Positions 41,170 through 51,990 are shown, numbered from the stretch's first letter. The stretch: DNA of 64,000 nt from Eunapius fragilis (GCA_963681505.1 OY811971.1:11545242-11609241), one strand, 5' to 3'. Notes: a model not told the origin generated them from the sequence alone. Numbers and translations are program-made.

Positions 41170-43270
41170 TTAGCTCAATACATGTATTTGTAGTATTTTT
41201 TTCCCTTTTGTCCGCACATGGTATTACTGTCGTAACTGATTGTTGTGGTCAACACCACCAATGTTTGCACTATAAGCTGTAATTGCAACAGGGCTATACA
41301 CCTCTAACCTGGTACCATCTTCGTGTGTACGTTTTGTTTTGACCATTTCATCTGGTTGTCAGTTGGCAGCACAGTAATGACCTTATTGTCTAGCTACCAA
41401 TGGTCCCTGCTATCTTACTGTTGTGTCAACCCTGTCCACTAGTCCAAGCTTTGCCCCTGCATTTTTCCCTTTGCCAGGCAACTTCAAATCAGTAGGGAAG
41501 CCTATTCTGTTTTGCCTTACTGTACCACATGTATAGGCTTTCCTATGAACAGGCTTGGAGAAGTAAACAATTGTTGCAGTATAGGTGGTGATTCTTGTAT
41601 TTTGGATGATCCAACAACATCAGCACCACTATACTACCTAGGGTCCCCTCACTTGAATCACTTCCTTTCCCAGAATAGACATCAAAATTGTGCACGTACC
41701 CATTATTGCTGTCTGCTAAGCACTGAACCTTGATGCTATGCTTCACTAGGTTTTTGTTTTTTGGAAGGAATTGTTAAAGGCATGACTGACCCTGAAAAGG
41801 GATCATTGCCTTGTCATAATGCTGGCAGTACTTTTCCTAATCGATTGTAACCTCGTTCTCCTCTATTTGCCAGGGTTAAATAATCACGGAAGTGGAGATA
41901 CCTTGAGATTTCATTTATCTCTTGAAATCCGATCAGCTATTGGTGCGTAATGGAAGAAACAATCCTGCTTCCAATAGTTTTTGATTTCTGGAAGCGGCAC
42001 TAAATCCATCAAAAACATTGAACCGCAGGTACGTGTATGCTTTCAACTCTTTAAGTGTTTCTATTTTCCAGGTGTTGTACTTTGCTGCCCCCATGGTTTG
42101 CTGTGCATATATATTCGACTGTTCAATGATGTATGGCTGACAATGCATGGCTGACCCTGCCGCTGAATTACATGTCTACATGTGTGTTCCACCAATCTGT
42201 ACACATCACCTGACTGACCCTACAGCCATGCATCTACCCGATCCTATGACCATTACTTTACTTCCCTGCTTGCATCGTATATCCTCATTCCTGCAAGGGC
42301 TAATGACAGAATATACGTATGTGTACTTTCACGTAAACGAATCTCTCATACTCCAATGGTCAACCTTTCAACATCACCTGACGAGCGATTGAAGGACGAA
42401 GTCCAGACAAAAATGTTTGCAACAGCACAGAGAACCTACATCTTCTTCAGGATAGGCCTCTTTAAACGCCTTTCGCAACTGAGTAGAGTAGTCCATGATG
42501 CGTTCCCTGTCGTCTTGGTGATGGGAATTAAAATACTTGGCATCCACTATCGGGTCTTTCTTAATTCAAGCCTTCCTTTTGAGCGCTTGTTTTACTTCTT
42601 CCAACAACTTCTTTTCGTCATCGCCAAGGTCTATGTAATAGTTCACAAGGTTGCAACAATGTTGGCAAAATTTGCAATTGCTTTTCCTCTTGCCACTGTT
42701 TTGCCACTGCAGCGAGATGAAACCTTTTCCACGCATGTCCGAAATTGTCAACAGAAACTTCTGGAAGTATAATGCTGTCTTGTGCCATCCCGGCCCACTT
42801 CAGACATCAATGTCTCCTCCTCCTCCTTGAATTAGTGCTCCAACAGGTTGTGCTGGCGGGGGATCTTCATTTAGTTCTTCTTCAACAGGAGGTCCCGGCG
42901 GGGGATCTTCATGTTCTTCAACAGGTTGTGCCCAGCGGGGGGATCTTCATGTTGTTCTTTTTCACCAATGTCTCCTCCTTCTCCTCGAAGCCCACCTCCT
43001 TGGCCCCTTCTTCCTCTTCGGCCCCCTCTTCCTCACCCCCCCCCCCCCCCCCCCCCCCTTAACAACAGGTTGTGCCTGGGGATCTTGATGTTCTTCTTCT
43101 CCAATGTCTCTTCCTTCAATTAGTGCTATTCTCTTCCATATAGATAGGAGGTTTAATGACCTTATCAGGAAGCAGTTCATCATCTTCCTGATCAGGTCAT
43201 CTTCGTTGAATACTTGTTTGGAGGATACAGCCATTCCTGCCTTCTTCATTACCTGACGTCTCGGTGCTGC
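41170..43270 (-). pseudogene. piggyBac-like transposase relic 2
   Basis: Reading from 43.27 kb: an acidic N-terminus (QVFNEDDLIRKMMN) interrupted by a G/C homopolymer at 43037-43058 and a GATCTTCATG repeat (42841-42955). Unassigned Cys/His text follows (CKFCQHCCN), then GAAKYNTWKIETLKELKAYT, HSIKVQCLADSNNGYVHNFD, VYSGKG, IVVLMLLDHPKYKNHHLYCN and a C-terminal GKKYYKYMY. The (R/H)xIKVWxLADSxNGY and NHHLYCDN text is typical of piggyBac (PGBD-type) transposases. Stops and frame changes make it inactive, and terminal repeats were not found. Confidence 0.7.
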
Positions 43271-43329
43271 AACCTTTAGTTGATTGGACATTTACCTCAC
43301 AAAATCTCACACAACTAAATCTCACACCT

Positions 43330-43484
43330 CTGGTCACGTTTATTTTTCTTGCAGTGTCCTCTTGTTCATTGCCCCATCCTTCTTTTGCTTGCATTCTCCT
43401 CTCCGCCTTCTCAATTCTTTTCTCATCCTCAGAATCCTCTTTGAAATCATCTTTGCATTCTTCCACTAACAGTCCTGAATTCAA
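43330..43484 (-). pseudogene. Gag-like relic
   Basis: LLVEECKDDFKEDSEDEKRI then EKAERRMQAKE matches the EYEAD.L..DSEDEKRI.RAEKEAQ block of the gag genes at 46.0-46.3 and 50.6-51.2 kb. Nothing else of that element is clear here. Confidence 0.55.
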
Positions 43485-44289
43485 TCAGTTGTTAGAGCCG
43501 AGTGTATTCGTTGTTTTGTATCTATGAATTAAATCATGATAACAACAAACACTGTCGTTGCATGACTGACCTCCTTAAAAGGTGTATAGTCAAGTGGCGA
43601 CTGGGATTGAGACGTGAGAGTAATGTGAATACATTAAACTCTCAAAGCGAAACAATTAACCGAACCGGTTTCGCATACCTTTCGGTATAGAGCTTCTTCA
43701 GCGGTTTGTTAGTCTCGAACGCAGTCAGTAAGTATTATAACGTAACTGAATAGCGTTTCTAGGACGCAAAAGTGTTGGGAGGGAGGGGCTACTCCCGCGC
43801 AACGATTGGTCCGAAAATAACCATGGACCATCCAGCTTCTGCCTGTGTGCAATTAGTTGCTTACTGTCACTCAGTGCGTCCTTCGCTTTCTTTAGTGATT
43901 ACTTCTCCCACTCTACCACCTGCTTTTTAATGTTTGGAATTTGTTTTAAAACTAATGATGAAATTCTAATAATGTAGTTTGGTTGGCAAACTAGTTGTCA
44001 AAAAGAGTGAAACGTCTCACTTAACAGAAAGCCATGCCATTCATACAGGCAAAGAGTTCATTCATTACATAGCTGAATCAATCAAGGAGAATGTACTAAA
44101 AGCTGTGTTTTTTTTCTCTATTCTGGTGGATGGGATCAGCAGATAATGACGACGTTGATAATGAACTTGTAGTTGGCTGGGATGGTGTAGGTGTACAATT
44201 GCCATTCACCATCACTTTTTCTACGAAGAAAGTTATCAACGCAAGCACCAGTTTGGCAGGGCTGTTTGACACCATCTCGGCAGCAAGGA

Positions 44290-44341
44290 CTCCCAACGCC
44301 ATATGCTTTGCCATGCATATATTCCCATTCTGTCAATATTG
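44290..44341. repeat. Direct repeat B2' (52 bp)
   Basis: It matches 44950-45014, sharing CAACGCCATATGCTTT, GCCATGCATATATTCC and TTCTGTCAATATTG; the other copy carries a 13-bp internal extra. The two copies flank the 44342-44949 segment. Confidence 0.75.
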
Positions 44342-44654
44342 GTGCAGTGTCCGTTATGCTCGCCACCAGCACTAGATCACATTCTGTACACGAAGCACAT
44401 TGTACACCACATACTGCCAGCACATGAGCAGGGGCCAACTCTTAATTTAGAGCAAGTGGGCCCACACCTCCTGGAAAAAACCCTTATAAAGGGAAAAACC
44501 GAATTCAGGTCTGCTAATATAATAATTTATTTATGCTTTCATAGAAGAGTTTTCCGTTCATAGCTACAGTGTACATGCCTCTTCAGTTGCGTACCTGCGA
44601 ACTCCCGTTGTGTAAATGTACATGTACATCTCCTTGCTCATAGGGGGACAATAG

Positions 44655-44949
44655 TGGGGTTAGCTCTGCTGGTTGCTGTGCACAATATGCCTGGAGTGAT
44701 TCTAACACGCATTCTGCAAACTTATATCTAAGCCCAGCTGCACACACACACACAGCTGACGACTCATTGTACAGAACATGTGCTCTCCCTCACCTGACAT
44801 TTCCAACTGCACATTTGTATACACCCTTACCGATTTACATGCTTACGTATATGCTGCATGCACAACACATGCATGTAGGCTACGCCTTCATATTCTGCTG
44901 TGAGCATATTTTCTGTCTAATTTGTTCCTCAAACGACAGAAAATTGTAT
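44655..44949 (-). repeat. Terminal repeat A2' ending in the hairpin (copy 2)
   Basis: About 80-90 percent identical by eye to 46600-46901 (GTGGGGTTAGCTCTGC, GAGTGATTCTAAC, CAGCTGACGACTCATTG, ACACATGCATGTAGGCTACG). It ends with TTTTCTGTC (44909-44917), a 17-nt loop, GACAGAAAA (44935-44943) and TTGTAT. Confidence 0.8.
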
Positions 44950-45756
44950 CTCTCAACGCCATATGCTTTCGCCATGCATATATTCCTGCATATATTCTCG
45001 TTCTGTCAATATTGAGACCAGGAGAAGGAGCTGTGGAAAGCCATGCTGCAGCATGGGGAGATGAAACTGATAAAAGGCGAGCTCTGTCAGGCAATGATGA
45101 TTTTGAAAAAAGCTGTGCAAACAGGCTGTTTTCCAATTTGTTCGAAAGCATCTTTTGGCGGCATGATGTCTCCCTGATAGTTTCCAATGTAACTGTATCC
45201 TCATTAGAAACATGTTCATTAAACTTATCGATGGCATTCAACAGGTGCTGATTGGTCTCAGAGCACATGCCAGCCATGCTTAGTGATGCTATATAACAGG
45301 CAGATGAATGTTCTGAAAGCCGGCGAAGCCCTAAACCACCTCTGCTAAGGCTGAGTTGTGCCTGTTTCCAAGCACTGTTTGTGGTGTTTACAGCTGTAGA
45401 TAGAGCAAAGCACTGACGAACACATCATTATCGAAGTACTCCAGTCCTTCGGCAATGAGAGAAGGGGGTGTAGATCTTGCCAGGTGCACAAGCTTACAAA
45501 ATCCGCCACACTGTCGTAACAGAAGCAGAGCAACTTGGGGGTCCACAGAACCAACCTCTTCCAGTTGGGAAAGTAATTTGGAGGCTGTAGCACACTTCTG
45601 AGATACAATTTTGGCACAAAAAATTGCATCCCCAATAGGAGCTCCCAGGATCTCCAAATGAGGTACACTGGATCTCTTCATTTCTGGTGGCCTACAGCGC
45701 CAACTGCGGTGGCACCTGCTTTCGACCTTCAAGCAACAACCCACCATGCATGACAA
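44950..45756 (-). pseudogene. RT-endonuclease retroelement fragment 2
   Basis: Same family as 139-1446: LEILGAPIGDAIFCAKIVS, DPQVALLLLRQCGGFCKLV, HLARSTPPSL, LSRGGLGLRRLSEHSSA and SSPHAAAWLSTAPSPGLNID. One frame change lies near 45.39 kb. The zinc finger and endonuclease are absent because the terminal-repeat segment begins at 44949. Text from the end of this fragment is repeated at 44290-44341 beyond that segment. Confidence 0.8.
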
Positions 45757-46010
45757 TCAATCAAAACAAACATAACTCAATTACGCATATCGAATTGCGT
45801 ATGCCATGCTGCTTTCGACCTTCACGCAACACGCTGCAACACGCGCTGCACAACCCACCATGCATGACATTCAATCAAAGCTCGATTGCGCATTTGCACA
45901 TGCCATGCATACTGTTAAACTGCTTTCGGCCTTCATGCACAATGCAGCAACACGCGCTGCACAACCCACCATGTATGACATATCTCAATTGCACATATCA
46001 CATTGCACAT
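45715..46010. repeat. Tandem repeat of about 95-110 bp, three units
   Basis: Units share CTGCTTTCGRCCTTCA, GCAACACGCGCTGCACAACC and CACCATGCATGACAT. They lie directly downstream of the 46-kb gag gene. Confidence 0.8.
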
Positions 46011-46025
46011 GCCATACAACTAAAC

Positions 46026-46282
46026 GATCTTGACAGGTTCAGACCCGGATACCAACTTGGGACAGAATTTCTGAATGTGCCCGACTTCGCCACAACCAAA
46101 GCACATACCATATCTTGGAGTAGAGTGCTGTTCAAATGACTGCCCATCTGCAAATCTTGTCTTCCTCTTGAGTGCCTTTCTGCTACTTTTTCCGCTCTAG
46201 CTATCCTCTTCTCGTCCTCGGAATTGTCGGCAAGCTCATCTGCTTCGTATTCTTCAACAAGGACCATCCCAGTTCTGAGCAA
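46026..46282 (-). pseudogene. Gag-like gene with CCHC knuckle (gag-only element 1)
   Basis: LVEEYEADELADNSEDEKRI then ARAEKVAERHSRGR is followed, after a frame change, by RYGMCFGCGEVGHIQKFCPK, a CCHC zinc knuckle. The block matches the DIRS-like gag at 35 kb and the gag at 51 kb. The N-terminal half is not clear. The terminal repeat with hairpin is at 46600-46901 upstream. Confidence 0.75.
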
Positions 46283-46599
46283 TGGGCGAGCATGATCATC
46301 TTTTGTCTGTTGATCAAAACGGTCTCACCTGCCTCCATTTCCTGAGTTGCCTTCTAGTAGCCCTGGTCATTTTTTATTTTCATGCATTCTTGAGCCCCTG
46401 AATGTGGCCCAGCAACCGTGTAGTAAACTTGAACTGCGCTTTGTTTTGTGCTCTTTTAAAAACGTGCTGGTTGTCGCCTGCTCTCAATCTCCTGGCTAAG
46501 AAACTGTATGCTTCCCCATGCTGTTTCAGCATTTCTTTCTGAAGCTCCGTGAAACCCGATAAAAACTGCCCTATTTGGTTGTCCTCGATTGGAAAAAGT

Positions 46600-46901
46600 G
46601 GGGTTAGCTCTGCCGGTGGCTGTGCACAGTATGCCTAGAGTGATTCTAACATGCATTCCCCAACCTTTTATCTAAGCCCAGATGCACACGCACACACAGC
46701 TGACGACTCATTGGTCAGAACATGTGCTCTCCCTCACCTGACATCTACAGCTGCACATTCACATACACCCCTTACCATCTTTATCGATCTAAATGCTTAC
46801 ATGTCCGTTGCGTGCATAACACATGCATGTAGGCTACGCCTCCATATTCTGCTGGGAGCATATTTTCTGTCTAATTTGTTCCTCAAACAACAGAAAATTG
46901 T
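46600..46901 (-). repeat. Terminal repeat A1' with hairpin (copy 3)
   Basis: Homologous to 44655-44949. The hairpin is TTTTCTGT (46863-46870) with ACAGAAAA (46890-46897), followed by TTGT. It is the presumed 5' end of gag-only element 1. Confidence 0.8.
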
Positions 46902-48327
46902 CAGCTTGGCTGTTCGGGAAAACCAAAAACACTATCCTACAAGATTGCAAAAAATTACTAAATTGATACTTTCTACAGAATGGGATTCACATGATTTTGG
47001 TTAATTACTACTTATATAGCCTATTCATAACATCTCATAATTAAAAATAGAATGAAGTTTACTTACTATATGATAACAGTAGTGACAAAGTTATGCAACA
47101 AGTCGATGTCAGTGCAAATCACCAATCATAATTTATTACCTTTACTGTTTTACGAAGAATACTGACTGATCTTTCTGATTGACTTGTGGCCCCTTCTTTT
47201 TCAATTGTGCCTTTTAAACATCTTCTGCCCCTTCCTTTTCACTAACTTCATTATGTAGATCCCACAATGGGTTTGCCTTCTTCCTTTTCCACCAGAATCC
47301 TTTTCGCCTTGTCGTGCCCAACTGCATGTAGTATAATGATTACACTTCAAATCAGAGATGAATGGGAGGCTGAGATTGGGAATGGGAATGCCTTACCAAT
47401 CGCAACCATCCTTGCTACACCCAACCGTCTGTCTGCTTTTATGGTCGTTAAATTTAAGGTTGTTCTGGTAGTAGTTCATTGCCAGGGTTTCCATCATCAA
47501 ATGTTACGCATACGTGGTTTCCATCATCAAATGTTACACATACGTGGTTTCCATCATCAAATGTTACGCATACATGGGTAGGTGCTAAAATGAAGAATGT
47601 AAGTGACAATGATGAGAGATTACAATGGGAATAAATCAAAGTACAAAAATCAATAATGTTCATGAACGTTTGGCAGATAAATGAGAATGGTTCATGGGGA
47701 TATGTACACATTTTTGAATTACTGACTTGGTGCATGGCGACTACTGAAATGAACTTTGTAATGGCCCTTTCTTTACTTTTACAAAGAACCTATCTGTTGC
47801 TGCTTTTGCTAAATCTCTTTTGCTAAATGGGATGTCTTTCAAAATGCCATCCGGCAGTCTATTGAGCACATCAATAATAGTAACAGGTCCTTCTAACAAA
47901 ACATTGAATTTTCTAACCAAGCCTTCGGATTTCTTCATTCTCAAACTCTCAAACTGAACTATCTTTGGATCTTTTACACAGTATGAAGTGTTTTTCAAAT
48001 AGTACAATTTAAAGGTTGAAACTGCATCATCTGGAGCCTGGAATTTAGCATTAAGAATGGCATGCCTCCGTGAAAAGCACCGTTATGAGGTGGACTGCAT
48101 GTTTGGAGGGTGTGTCAGAACCAAATTCATCGTGCTATGTTGAATCAAAGTCAAATAATAGTACAACTTTATAGAGGTTCAACCATTCAGCTACTATAAA
48201 TAATTATAATATCATGATAATTGAAATATCATGGTCCGGAAAAGTGTCATAAATTTTTTTTTTCGTACCCTATCAATTCATGCGGTTGTATATTACATCA
48301 TTTCATCACATCCTATGATAATGTCAC
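46902..48327. other. Unassigned DNA with a small ORF and 30-bp repeat
   Basis: A minus ORF at 48007-47741 (88 aa; YCVKDPKIVQFESLRMKKSE, LNRLPDGILKDIPFSKRDLA) looks protein-like but I cannot place it; transposon origin is likely. The 30-bp unit GGTTTCCATCATCAAATGTT is repeated three times at about 47488-47577. Confidence 0.35.
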
Positions 48328-48421
48328 CTCCTATATCATGCACGCTTCCTTCCCCAATGACACTTCACAATATTTGGGTGCGTTGTCTGTTGTGCACGCC
48401 ACTGTCATCACTGCATCCACT
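48328..48421. repeat. Direct repeat B2 (94 bp)
   Basis: Identical to 49265-49358 except one T/C difference. It starts CTCCTATATCATGCACG and ends CATCACTGCATCCACT. Confidence 0.93.
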
Positions 48422-48789
48422 GTACAACACAATACACCTCAATACTCCCAAAACAGTCTGTCCGAGAAAACTATTATACAAATCAATACTACTAAGTCTG
48501 AGCGGGGGACTAAAATAAAACCTGCATTTGAAAGAGATGAGTCCACATCTCTCCACAGGAAAAACCCCAGTGGCAAACCCTCTATCAGGGGAAATCCACA
48601 TCTTTTGGGGAAAACCGCTAACTAGCACCGCTCAGCCCAATACATAAACAAATCAAATGATGCTCGTCTCTTGCTCTCTGCCACCAATTCCAAAGCCAGT
48701 CTGTGAGACCTAATCTCCTCACCAAGGTGATACGATATGCCTTCGTTCCTGCACTTACAGAGGGTGTAGGAGGGGGGGGGGGGGGGGGG

Positions 48790-49264
48790 GTACAGCAGCA
48801 ATGCACTCGTAACAGACGTCTAGATTGGCTTCAACTCTGAAGACTCAACACTATATACCCAACTACACGTGGTAGCAATATGCGTACGCATCCTCAACGC
48901 CAATCAACAACACTGCACATGGTGCATCTCTACTAATACCAATCAACAACACTGCACATGATGCATCTCTACTAATACCAATCAACAACACTGCACATGA
49001 TGCATCTCTACCAACACCAATCAACAACACTGCACATGGTGCATCTCTACTAATACCAATCAACAACACTGCACATGGTGCATCTCTACTAATACCAATC
49101 AACAACACTGCACATGATGCATCTCTACCAATTAACAGCTACTGAAATGCATAACTCCCACTCCAACCAACACACTACATACCATTGGTCTGATACACTT
49201 TGCTATATTCATATAGGAGCTTATATTCTGTCTAATTCGTTCCTCATACGACAGAAAAGTGTAT
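48790..49264 (-). repeat. Terminal repeat A2 with 39-bp array and hairpin (copy 4)
   Basis: It matches 51239-51558 from GTACAGCAGCAATGCACTCG to the hairpin end TGTAT. It holds about six 39-bp units (CAATCAACAACACTGCACAT, then GRTGCATCTCTACTAATAC) where the other copy has two. The hairpin is ATTCTGTC with GACAGAAAA at about 49224-49258. A G-homopolymer at 48771-48789 marks where the two copies stop matching. Confidence 0.88.
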
Positions 49265-49358
49265 CTCCTATATCATGCACGCTTCCTTCCCCAATGACAC
49301 TTCACAATATTTGGGTGCGTCGTCTGTTGTGCACGCCACTGTCATCACTGCATCCACT
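49265..49358. repeat. Direct repeat B1 (94 bp)
   Basis: Second copy of 48328-48421, directly abutting the hairpin terminus at 49264. Confidence 0.93.
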
Positions 49359-49469
49359 AGAGTCACCAAAGAACGGGTAAAAGACGCACACCCTTTGCTG
49401 TACCTTGCCCAACACATGAAGTTGTACCTTGCCTATTAAGCCACACACCACCCTTACCATCCATGCCAA

Positions 49470-49960
49470 CACGCGACCACTAACTTTCAGGCCAACATGC
49501 GGCCACTAACTTTCAGACCAACCCGCGGCCACTAACTTTCAGACCAACACACGGCCACTAACTTTCAGGCCAACACGCGGCCATTAACTTTCAGGCCAAC
49601 ACGCGGCCATTAACTTTCAGGCCAACACGCGACCACTAACTTTCAGGCCAACACACGGCCATTAACTCTCAGGCCAACACGTGACACCAATCCTAATCCT
49701 TCCGGCCAACACGATGCAGTTAATTTTCAAGTCACACGCATCCACAAATATATATATATATATATATTTTTGGTTTTGGCTAACACTCGGCCCTTAACTT
49801 TCAGACCAACACACAGCCACTAACTTACGCGGCCCTTACTTTCAGGCCAACAACAACTGGTTTTCAGGCTAACACACGGCCACTAACTTTCTGGCTAACA
49901 AACTTTCAGGCCAACACGCGGCCACTAACTTACCAGTCAACACTTGCAGCCACCCGCGAA
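49470..49960. repeat. 26-bp satellite array within gag-only element 2
   Basis: About 15-18 units of CTAACTTTCAGGCCAACACG plus CGGCCA, with decay toward 49.8 kb where a (TA)n tract interrupts. Confidence 0.88.
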
Positions 49961-50149
49961 AAGGTTAATACAGTACCCAGATTGCATATACAGGTATTTT
50001 CTTATTGCCATATGCTTCTCTCCTTCGTGCCCATCACGCAATTCCTCCAAATTATTATTAGGCTATTATTAACGCTGACAATTATATGTACAGACCGTAC
50101 ATACTCATTCAGCTTGCATTCATATGATTCTGACAATACATGTAATGCG

Positions 50150-50460
50150 CCTATAACATGACGCAACGATAACACCACGTGGCCCTATAACATGAAGCAA
50201 CGATGTACTCTGGCCAACACGCGGCCCTATAACATGAAGCAGCGATGTACTCTGGCCAACACGCGGCCCTATAGTATGACGCAACGATATACTTTTGCCA
50301 ACACGCCTATAACATGATATACTCTGACCACCGCGCGGCCCTATACATACAACATACTCCAGCATGCGACCTTATAACATGAAGCAACGATATACTCTGG
50401 CCGCTCCATAGCGCTATACATGTACTCATGTACTCCGGCCAACACGCGGCCTAAAACCAT
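50150..50460. repeat. 42-bp array sharing the GGCCAACACGCGGCC core
   Basis: About seven units of ACGCGGCCCTATAACATGAA, GCAACGATGTACTCTGGCCA and AC, partly truncated. The core GGCCAACACGCGGCC is the same as in the 26-bp array 0.2 kb away. Confidence 0.85.
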
Positions 50461-50551
50461 ATACCCTAGCCTATTTCTCCCTTATTTTTTTTTTAATCGC
50501 AACGACAAAATATATACCTATACCTGAACAATGTACAATAGCTTACACAGG

Positions 50552-51256
50552 TTACACACCCACTGCAGGGCTTTTCACCATCTCTTTCGGGCAATAGCGC
50601 CTCAAATGCCCCGGCTGCCCACAATTGAAGCAAGGCCCGATCAACCTTGTCGTGGGTCGGGATGCCGCCACAGATCCAGCAGTGCTGTATGCAGGCTCCA
50701 CCGCTGTAGTGGTTGTTACCACTTTCGATCTCTTTCTAGCCATTGCCTTCTTTTGCGCCTCCTTCTCTGCCCTCGAAATACGCTTCTCGTCTTCGGAATC
50801 GAGCGCGAGTTTGTCAGCCTCGTATTCTGCGACCGTGGCCCATCCATGTTCAGATCTGTCTGCAATTTTTATCAGCCTGCCCCTCTGCGTCAATAGCCTC
50901 TGCGCCTCTGTTAGCTCTTTCAGAACCACCTCCACCTTCAACCCTTCCACACCGCCTTGGAGCAGCCATATTGCCTCCTTGACGTGCTCCTCCACTTCCT
51001 CCACGAACGCCATTTGTGCCGCGTTACCCGTACGCTTCAAACTATAAGGCTGCTCCCGCTTGGACCGCTTAGACGCGATGCGGGTGACCTCCCCTGCCAT
51101 ATCTTCTTCGAAGTCCTTCAGACTAGCCATGAAAATCGACATCTGAGACAGGATACCGTCCGCCTGGGACTGACTTCCGCTTCCTTCCGCCCTCCTGCAA
51201 CTGGGTACCGCCGATGTCTCGTTCCGCAGCCATTTCTCCGTACAGCAGCAATGCAC
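50552..51256 (-). CDS. Gag-like protein with CCHC knuckle (gag-only element 2)
   Basis: This is an intact 234-aa ORF. Low-complexity N-terminus, then MSIFMASLKDFEEDMAGEV, a conserved core (REQPYSLKRTGNAAQMAFVE), a helix-rich middle (EAQRLLTQRGRLIKIADRSE, HGWATVAEYEADKL), LDSEDEKRISRAEKEAQ and finally the zinc knuckle CFNCGQPGHLRRYC (C-x2-C-x4-H-x4-C). It parallels the DIRS-like gag (RPYSFRKKGHEEQYVFNS, RQKLIKVTDRSELGWAVV). The start is uncertain; MSIF about 45 residues in could be the true one. No RT or recombinase follows; tandem arrays occupy the space. Confidence 0.8.
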   Translation of the reverse strand: MHCCCTEKWLRNETSAVPSCRRAEGSGSQSQADGILSQMSIFMASLKDFEEDMAGEVTRIASKRSKREQPYSLKRTGNAAQMAFVEEVEEHVKEAIWLLQGGVEGLKVEVVLKELTEAQRLLTQRGRLIKIADRSEHGWATVAEYEADKLALDSEDEKRISRAEKEAQKKAMARKRSKVVTTTTAVEPAYSTAGSVAASRPTTRLIGPCFNCGQPGHLRRYCPKEMVKSPAVGV

Positions 51257-51558
51257 TCGTAACAGACGCCTAGATTGGCTTCAACTCTGAAGACTCAACA
51301 CTATATACCCAACTACACGTGGTAGCAATATGCGTACGCATCCTCAACGCCAATCAACAACACTGTACATGGTGCATCTCTACTAATACCAATCAACAAC
51401 ACTGCACATGATGCATCTCTACCAATTAACAGCTACTGAAATGCATAACTCCCACTCCAACCAACACACTACATACCATTGGTCAGATACACTTTGCTAT
51501 ATTCATATAGGAGCTTATTTTCTGTCTAATTCGTTCCTCAAACGACAGAAAAGTGTAT
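51239..51558 (-). repeat. Terminal repeat A1 with hairpin (copy 5)
   Basis: The hairpin is TTTTCTGTC (51518-51526), a 17-nt loop, GACAGAAAA (51544-51552), then GTGTAT. It carries two 39-bp units. It overlaps the first codons of the open gag frame. Confidence 0.88.
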
Positions 51559-51990
51559 GCGGGACAACTACAGATACTTCTATCTTTTGTGACCGTGTGA
51601 AGAGACGATCATAGTAAGGTGGGATGCATTCAGGACCTATCATGGCTTGATGTATGGCTGCTTCTGTTGTTGTTGAGTGATCTGGATCAGGTGGTGTGGA
51701 AATTGCATTTGTGCAGATGCTTATGGTTGGAGTTTCTGAGCTAGTATGCATGCATGCTTATATCAGTTTCTGCATCAGGTTCATCACTTAGTGTTGCATA
51801 GTGACTGATGTTGTCAGTACTGTCTTTTGAAACACGCATGGTTCCCACTTTTGATGATGTCTGGTATTTAAGTAAGTAGATGTAAAGTGTGTTTGTCAAC
51901 TTCTTAACTTCATCATGTAATCCACACAGCAAGCCATTGAACTGGTGCAACTGAGCCTTCATCATCACTTTCATTTCTTCTTTTTGAGCT
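51559..51990 (-). pseudogene. Unassigned ORF cut by the hairpin element
   Basis: The frames read MKVMMKAQLHQFNGLLCGLH, YATLSDEPDAETDIS, then TEAAIHQAMIGPECIPPYYD and RLFTRSQKIEVSVVVP, ending at the hairpin terminus. It looks like real coding text disrupted by the insertion, perhaps of another transposon, but I do not recognise the family. Confidence 0.35.

Noticed and set aside
48863-50460. CRISPR-like regularly repeated arrays (39, 26 and 42 bp)
   Set aside because: Repeats are head-to-tail with no unique spacers, in an animal-type genome with no cas genes.
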